Assembly (NCBI RefSeq): GCF_000428845.1
Contig: NZ_AUAS01000014.1
Location: 124,001-188,000, forward strand
Direction: 5' to 3'
Origin: Dyadobacter alkalitolerans DSM 23607
GTDB taxonomy: Bacteria; Bacteroidota; Bacteroidia; Cytophagales; Spirosomataceae
DNA length: 64,000 bases
Shown here: positions 59,220-64,000 of the stretch, one piece after another
How the letters are laid out: every line of letters starts with the position of its first letter
How positions within the stretch are numbered: the stretch's first letter is position 1
Notes under the pieces: model-generated
The model's database searches: none
Told to the model about the DNA's origin: nothing
Seen by the model: the letters and a program-made list of their open reading frames with translations, nothing else
Translations under genes and position numbers: made by a program

Positions 59220-60713
59220 ATGACTCAAAACGCACTGCAACCGGCTGACATCACGGATGAACTTCTGGCCCGGTATGAAACTGTAATCGGACTCGAAGTG
59301 CATTGTCAGCTCCTGACGGAATCGAAACTTTTTGCGCAGGACAGAAACCTTTTCGGGGCTGATCCTAATACAAACATTGGCCCGCTTACGCTTGCATTAC
59401 CAGGGACATTGCCCAAAATCAATAAGAAAGCAGTTGAATATGCGGTCCGTTTAGGACTGGCTTGTGGCTGCTCTATCAGTAAAAGGACAATTTTTGATCG
59501 CAAAAATTACTTTTATCCCGATCTGCCGAAAGGTTACCAGATCTCACAGGACAAGAAACCGATCTGCGAAAATGGCGGGGTGACGATTTCCACAAAAAAT
59601 GCGGATGGAAAAATGACCGAGAAAGTGATCCGCTTCCATCACATACATTTGGAAGAGGATGCGGGAAAGTCGGTGCATGATGGCAGTGTGACCGAAACAT
59701 TGCTGGATTACAACCGCGCCGGGACGCCTTTGGTTGAGATGGTTTCCGAGCCGGATTTGCGGTCTGCGGAAGAAACAGGCGCATTTGTTACGGAAATTCG
59801 CCGGCTTGTGCGCTATCTGCACATTAGCGATGGCAATATGGAGGAAGGCTCGCTGCGTTGCGATGTCAATGTTTCCCTTAGGAAAAAGGGAGCGGAAAAA
59901 CTCGGCACGAAGGTGGAGATCAAGAATATGAACTCTATCCGCAACATGATGCGGGCTATAAGTTTTGAAGAGAAAAGACAGGTTGCTATGCTCGAAAACG
60001 AGCAGGCTATCCAGCAGGAAACGCGGATGTTTGACGTGGAAAGCGGGCAGACTTACGGCATGCGCGTGAAGGAAACGATGAACGATTATCGCTATTTCCC
60101 CGATCCTGACCTCAGTCCGGTTGTTGTTTCTGATGAATGGCTTGAAAGCATTAAAGCCGATATGCCCGCATTGCCGCACGAGCTGCGTGAGAAATTTACG
60201 CATAAATATGGAATTCCGGCTTATGACGCGGCTGTACTTACGGATACGCGTGAAATTGCTGCTTACTTCGAAGCAGTTTGTGCCAAAACAAACGCCTATA
60301 AAGCTGCTTCGAACTGGTTGATGGGACCTGTGAAATCGTATCTGAATGATCACGAAGGCAACATCGACCGTTTCCCGATCAGTCCCGAAAGTCTGGCTGC
60401 ATTGATCGACCTGAGTGAGGCGGATGTGGTGAGTAATTCGGTGGCTACGCAAAAGATATTTCCGGTGCTTCTGTCTGAGCCGCAGCGTGATCCCAAAGAG
60501 ATCGCATCGTCAAATAACTGGATTCAGAACAGCAATACAAACGAGCTTGAAACGTTGGTAAATGAGGTTATTGATGCAATGCCTGACAAAGTTGCGGCTT
60601 ATAGAAAAGGAAAAAAGGGGTTACTGGGTCTTTTTGTGGGAGAAGTCATGAAAAAATCAAATAACACCGCCGATCCTAAGCTTGTAAGCCAGTTGCTCAA
60701 CGCGAAACTCTGA
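59220..60713 (+). CDS. gatB: Aspartyl/glutamyl-tRNA amidotransferase subunit B
   Basis: 497 residues from the ATG at 59220 (MTQNALQPADIT). GatB amidates misacylated Glu-tRNA(Gln) and Asp-tRNA(Asn) with GatA and GatC. N-terminal amidotransferase domain with YETVIGLEVHCQL, NYFYPDLPKGYQISQ, EEDAGKS, DYNRAGTPLVEMVSEPD and GNMEEGSLRCDVNVS; the C-terminal YqeY-like tail (about 410-497) binds tRNA. gatA and gatC are not in view, so the subunits are not in one operon here. tlpA-like gene 33 bases downstream may be co-transcribed. Confidence 0.97.
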   Translation: MTQNALQPADITDELLARYETVIGLEVHCQLLTESKLFAQDRNLFGADPNTNIGPLTLALPGTLPKINKKAVEYAVRLGLACGCSISKRTIFDRKNYFYPDLPKGYQISQDKKPICENGGVTISTKNADGKMTEKVIRFHHIHLEEDAGKSVHDGSVTETLLDYNRAGTPLVEMVSEPDLRSAEETGAFVTEIRRLVRYLHISDGNMEEGSLRCDVNVSLRKKGAEKLGTKVEIKNMNSIRNMMRAISFEEKRQVAMLENEQAIQQETRMFDVESGQTYGMRVKETMNDYRYFPDPDLSPVVVSDEWLESIKADMPALPHELREKFTHKYGIPAYDAAVLTDTREIAAYFEAVCAKTNAYKAASNWLMGPVKSYLNDHEGNIDRFPISPESLAALIDLSEADVVSNSVATQKIFPVLLSEPQRDPKEIASSNNWIQNSNTNELETLVNEVIDAMPDKVAAYRKGKKGLLGLFVGEVMKKSNNTADPKLVSQLLNAKL

Positions 60714-60746
60714 TAGCCAGGCCTAATAAAAACAATTAAGAAGGTT

Positions 60747-61901
60747 ATGAAAGGAATAGTCAAACAAGGTTTTTTTATAGTTAGTCTTGCTTTTTTTAGC
60801 CTTCAATCACAGGCACAGCAACTTGCACCCAAGGATTTCTCGGTTAACGGTAAAGTGAAGAATGGTGCGAAGGGAGAGAAAGTAACATTGCTGCGGACTA
60901 CTGCGGGCGGATCGTCGATCAAGCTGGATTCTACACAGCTTGCGGCCGACGGGACTTTTGCTATAAAAGGAGTTGAGAATGACCGCGGGAGTTTCTTTTC
61001 GTTGAACATTGCGGATCGTCAGAAGGTGATTTTGCTGGTGGAAGGTGGTGAAACATTCAATGTTGTTGCCGACGGAACTACAAGAGACGAAAAGGGAAAT
61101 GGTGGCAACGCAGATATTTCCGGATCTAAAAACATGGAATATTATGGTCAGATAGACAAGCTTATGCGGTCTTTCGCGGCCAAAGTGACGGGTTGGAACG
61201 AAGAATATGCGAAGGCTGAGGAGAAAAAAGACACCAAGAAAATCCAGGAAGTGCAACAGGCATTTGCCGGCGCGGATAAAGAAAGGCTGGATGTAATTAA
61301 GAAATTGCTTCCTGAAATGGGCACATCATTAGTCGCCCTTTTTACGGCTAACAACTTTTTAAGCCCGGACAATGATCTTGAAATGCTTAAAAAGCTGGCC
61401 GACGACTACGAAAAAGTAACGCCGACACCGACATTAGCGAAAGGATTTATTGGTCAGATAAAAAGAATTGCAGGCGTTTCAGTCGGACAGCAAGCGCCTG
61501 ATTTTACATTGAATAGCCCTGACGGAAAGCCGGTTGCATTATCCTCACTGCGCGGAAAGTTTGTCTTAATCGACTTCTGGGCATCCTGGTGCGGGCCTTG
61601 CCGGATGGAAAATCCGAATGTCGTGCGTATGTATGACAAGTTTAAGGACAAAGGATTTGACATTTACGGCGTTTCACTGGATGATAATGAAAAAGCCTGG
61701 AAAACGGCCATTGAGCGCGATAAGCTGAAATGGCTGCATGGATCGGAGTTGAAAAAGTGGAATTCCGGCGTTGCGCAGACTTACGGCGTTAATGCCATTC
61801 CGGCCACATTCCTGATTGATAAGGACGGGAAAATCATTGCCAAGAACTTACGCGGGCCAGCATTGGAAAGCAAGCTTACCGAATTGCTGGGCGCTCAATA
61901 A
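60747..61901 (+). CDS. TlpA-like thioredoxin-fold protein with DUF4369 N-terminal domain
   Basis: 384 residues. Signal peptide (about 1-24, ending SQAQ), DUF4369-like beta domain (about 30-130: FSVNGKVKNGAKGEKVTLLR), a helical linker (about 130-235), then a redoxin/TlpA domain (about 240-384) with DFWASWCGPCRMENP; Cys282 and Cys285 are the WCGPC pair. Periplasmic thiol-disulfide oxidoreductase, usually a reductase in this family, sometimes linked to cytochrome c maturation. A c-type cytochrome is encoded two genes upstream. The start ATG gives a normal signal peptide. Confidence 0.93.
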   Translation: MKGIVKQGFFIVSLAFFSLQSQAQQLAPKDFSVNGKVKNGAKGEKVTLLRTTAGGSSIKLDSTQLAADGTFAIKGVENDRGSFFSLNIADRQKVILLVEGGETFNVVADGTTRDEKGNGGNADISGSKNMEYYGQIDKLMRSFAAKVTGWNEEYAKAEEKKDTKKIQEVQQAFAGADKERLDVIKKLLPEMGTSLVALFTANNFLSPDNDLEMLKKLADDYEKVTPTPTLAKGFIGQIKRIAGVSVGQQAPDFTLNSPDGKPVALSSLRGKFVLIDFWASWCGPCRMENPNVVRMYDKFKDKGFDIYGVSLDDNEKAWKTAIERDKLKWLHGSELKKWNSGVAQTYGVNAIPATFLIDKDGKIIAKNLRGPALESKLTELLGAQ

Positions 61902-61920
61902 TAATAGATTAGATGTAGTT

Positions 61921-61952
61921 AAAAATCCGCAAGATCTGTCTTGCGGATTTTT
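61921..61952. terminator. Bidirectional terminator between TlpA-like and SDR genes
   Basis: Perfect 14-bp stem aaaaatccgcaaga/tcttgcggattttt, 4-nt loop, T runs on both strands. Confidence 0.88.
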
Positions 61953-62834
61953 TTATGCGCCGACATCTTCCAGGCTATAATAAAACTGTAACGGATCGGG
62001 ATATTTGAAAGCATAGTGATAGTGCTGATCCAGCTTTTCACCTGAAATAACTTTGAAATCAGACTTCTCAGCAGATTCTGTAAATGTTGGAGCTTCCCAG
62101 CCAAATTGCGCGCAGGAGACTTCATAAACTTCCCGTCGGGTTGTGTGGATCGGCGATACAATATTGAATGTCTCATTCACAATGCCGGATTGCAGAATGG
62201 TCATGATGATTCCCACAGCATCGTCCCTGTGAATGTAATTAACGGGGATAGAGCCGGTTGTCATCTCTTTTTTGCCCTGGACATATTTTCCTGGAATGCG
62301 GTTATAGCCTAGCAGGCCGCCTAATCTGAGGATCGTAACATCACGGTCGGGGCGTAAGGCGGTAAACAAATTTTCTGCGGCAACCATATCGGGGGAAGCC
62401 GATTCATCAGGCGTTTTCACGTCATCTTCGACCACAATGCGGTTTAATTCAGGATAAATTCCGGTGGAGCTGATGAATACAATGTTGGTAATGCGCGATT
62501 TTTTGATTTCGCCAATAATCACTTCAATTTGCTTTACATAAAATCCGGGTTCGTGTTTTTGCAGGCGGGGAGGCAGGGAAATGATCAGCGTATCCACGTC
62601 AAAAAAAGAATGCAAGGCCACATTATCAGCATTAAACCCCGGATCAAGCGGAAGCAGAAAGCCCTCAATGCCGTTCCCAGCGAATGTTTCGATTTTTGAA
62701 GCCGATGTCGTGCTGCCTTTTATCTGCCATGTACTATGCTGGCGCAGTAAGCGTTGAGCTAATGGAAAACCTAACCAGCCGCATCCCAAAATGCTTATTT
62801 GTTTTTTTTCTACTTTTGAATCGTTATCCGTCAT
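61953..62834 (-). CDS. NAD(P)-dependent epimerase/SDR-type protein
   Basis: 293 residues. Rossmann fold with ISILGCGWLGFPLAQRLL at 13-30 (GxGxxG variant GCGWLG), then VFISSTGIYPELN and the extended SDR C-terminal region. It resembles the YeeZ-like atypical SDR group; the Ser-Tyr-Lys triad is only partly visible (SSTGIY). No substrate can be named. It diverges from gldB across a 14-base gap. Confidence 0.8.
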   Translation of the reverse strand: MTDNDSKVEKKQISILGCGWLGFPLAQRLLRQHSTWQIKGSTTSASKIETFAGNGIEGFLLPLDPGFNADNVALHSFFDVDTLIISLPPRLQKHEPGFYVKQIEVIIGEIKKSRITNIVFISSTGIYPELNRIVVEDDVKTPDESASPDMVAAENLFTALRPDRDVTILRLGGLLGYNRIPGKYVQGKKEMTTGSIPVNYIHRDDAVGIIMTILQSGIVNETFNIVSPIHTTRREVYEVSCAQFGWEAPTFTESAEKSDFKVISGEKLDQHYHYAFKYPDPLQFYYSLEDVGA

Positions 62835-62848
62835 TTGATATTAAGGCT

Positions 62849-63859
62849 ATGTTCCTATCGAGATTTGCTCTCTTTTGCTTCCTGATTTCTGTTTCTTTTA
62901 TTTCCTGTAATAAAGATAAGCGCCTCGAATCCGATACGAGTGAGGCCGTTGTTAATGTTCAGTCCGAAAACCTGGATCAGGCACTTTTTGCTTGCAAATC
63001 GGTTAAAGATGTGCAAAATTTTCTCGACGTGCGGCCATATCTGGCAAAGGAATATTTTGCGAGTTCACAAATGGATTCCCGACAGCTGGCAACGCATTTA
63101 TTCACTATTTTACAAAACCCTGATTTTCAAGCATTCCGCAACCAGCTCGATAGCCTCATAGGCGACCGTAAACAGAACATTCTGGACCCGCTTGCAGAAG
63201 CATTTAAGCAAATAAAATACCATTATCCGGCCTTCAAAGCACCAAAAGTGCAGTTTTTGGTAACAGGCTTTACAGGCACAGACCTATACATTACCGATTC
63301 ACTGATCATTATCGGGTTGGATTATTTCGGCGGGCCAAACGCCATGTATCGCCCGGATGTGTTTGATTATCAGCTGCGCAGATACCAGAAAGAATACATT
63401 GTTCCTTCTATCGTCTTTTTCGAATCCAACCGTTTCAACAAAATTGATCCAACGGACAAGACATTGCTCGCGGATATGATCGGTTATGGTAAGGGTTATG
63501 CATTTGTAAAGCAGATCATGCCGACTGCTGCGGATAGCCTGGTCATTGGATATTCGGCCGACAATTTGCGCAGAACAGATGCGAGCCAGCAGCAGATATG
63601 GGCTTATTTTATTGCTGGAAAATTGCTGTATGAGTCTGCGGAGATGAAAAAAAAGAAGTTCATTGAAGAGCGACCATTCACAACCGAAATCGGGCAAAAG
63701 GTGCCGGGCGCCATTGCGCGTTGGGTGGGTTGGCGGATCGTAAACCGTTTCAGGGCCGAAAATCCGGGCGTAACCCTTCCCGAATTGATGGGAATGGAAA
63801 ACGCTGCACAGATTTTGCAGGAATCGGGATATAACGGCGAACCAGACGAAGTGGAGTAA
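62849..63859 (+). CDS. gldB: Gliding motility lipoprotein GldB
   Basis: 336 residues from the ATG at 62849 (MFLSRFALFCFLISVSFISC). The lipobox ISC gives a lipid anchor. The family pattern includes NFLDVRPYLAKEYF, NPDFQAFRNQLDSL, DSLIIIGLDYFGGPNA, DMIGYGKGYAFVKQI, and IARWVGWRIVNRF near the C-terminus. GldB is required for gliding motility and T9SS in Flavobacterium; non-gliding Bacteroidota also keep it. Its presence matches the T9SS substrate at 15803. Neighbouring upstream SDR gene diverges; nuoH starts 44 bases later. Confidence 0.9.
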   Translation: MFLSRFALFCFLISVSFISCNKDKRLESDTSEAVVNVQSENLDQALFACKSVKDVQNFLDVRPYLAKEYFASSQMDSRQLATHLFTILQNPDFQAFRNQLDSLIGDRKQNILDPLAEAFKQIKYHYPAFKAPKVQFLVTGFTGTDLYITDSLIIIGLDYFGGPNAMYRPDVFDYQLRRYQKEYIVPSIVFFESNRFNKIDPTDKTLLADMIGYGKGYAFVKQIMPTAADSLVIGYSADNLRRTDASQQQIWAYFIAGKLLYESAEMKKKKFIEERPFTTEIGQKVPGAIARWVGWRIVNRFRAENPGVTLPELMGMENAAQILQESGYNGEPDEVE

Positions 63860-63869
63860 GTTTTTTGTT

Positions 63870-63877
63870 TACTTTTG
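63870..63877 (+). promoter_or_regulatory. Putative -7 box upstream of nuoH
   Basis: TACTTTTG matches TAnnTTTG, 27 bases before the nuoH start codon. No TTG at the -33 position. Confidence 0.4.
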
Positions 63878-63903
63878 GCAGTCACTAAGATCCCGAAACA
63901 CCG

Positions 63904-64000
63904 TTGATACCGTTTACACTCATCATTTTTCTTCTTCTTGTGCCTGGTTTTGTGGTCATCGGCGTCTATCTCGAGCGCAAGGTTTCTGCATTTATTCAGG
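63904..64000 (+). CDS. nuoH: NADH-quinone oxidoreductase subunit H, N-terminus (partial)
   Basis: 32 codons and one base to the window edge, starting with TTG: IPFTLIIFLLLVPGFVVIG, then a hydrophobic helix and VYLERKVSAFIQ, the start of the family's conserved ERKxxAxxQ segment in which the first quinone-channel loop lies. Membrane subunit of complex I. The start TTG is inferred, since no ATG is in the right place. The rest of the gene is beyond the window. Confidence 0.78.
   Translation, partial: MIPFTLIIFLLLVPGFVVIGVYLERKVSAFIQ

Overview
The window is a gene-dense, mostly housekeeping stretch of a Bacteroidota chromosome. It looks like order Cytophagales, and the gene mix resembles Dyadobacter-type genomes, but that genus is my inference. 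The evidence is a gldB-type gliding lipoprotein, a type IX secretion (T9SS) C-terminal sorting domain, lineage-typical small proteins (DUF4293, DUF4295, DUF4249), a SecDF fusion, bacillithiol synthesis (bshC), a B12-dependent ribonucleotide reductase, near absence of Shine-Dalgarno sites, and repeated TAnnTTTG promoter boxes, the -7 element known from this phylum. I see no rRNA, tRNA, insertion sequence, phage or CRISPR array. No gene-free stretch exceeds 300 bases; the longest are about 295 (pspC-secA), 274 (rpmG-cytochrome c) and 263 (bshC-acyl-CoA dehydrogenase).

Layout. 0-10 kb: end of nrdJ, a large palindromic element with 26-bp tandem repeats, purB, an aquaglyceroporin, a giant alpha-2-macroglobulin lipoprotein, ispH. 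9.7-12 kb: ECF sigma factor, membrane anchored putative anti-sigma factor, and a secreted beta-helix (DUF4097-like) protein. 12-22.5 kb: bshC, an acyl-CoA dehydrogenase and a thiolase that share a candidate operator, and between them a three-gene unit of two glycosyltransferases and a T9SS-exported glycoside hydrolase-like protein; then pspC. 22.8-36 kb: secA, phosphatidylserine decarboxylase, rhomboid protease, polyprenyl synthase, class IV aminotransferase, a duplicated-domain lipoprotein, thiL, a small cytochrome b5-like protein, a BadF-type sugar kinase, a two-component system, rpmB and folK. 36-46 kb: TonB-dependent receptor with a DUF4249 lipoprotein, a P1-family peptidase, an orphan ORF, secDF, an amino acid permease. 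46-64 kb: lhgO, anmK, ricT, purD, recQ, kdsD, a second copy of the palindromic element, DUF4293 gene, rimO, ftsY, DUF4295 gene, rpmG, a c-type cytochrome lipoprotein, gatB, a TlpA-like thioredoxin, an SDR protein, gldB and the start of nuoH.

How the parts fit. Envelope biogenesis dominates: SecA, SecDF and FtsY for export, GldB for gliding/T9SS, RecQ's divergent neighbour KdsD for Kdo, polyprenyl synthase and IspH for isoprenoids, AnmK for peptidoglycan recycling, and several lipoproteins. The observations most worth following are (i) a GTATGC-NN-GCATAC operator repeated three times at two beta-oxidation genes, two copies bracketing a promoter; (ii) two palindromic elements whose 30-bp arms differ by compensatory changes and whose 14-nt loops are inverted relative to each other; (iii) a 19-bp dyad placed exactly in the pspC promoter; and (iv) the glycosyltransferase/T9SS hydrolase-like unit. 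I did not find an obviously novel defence or mobile system.
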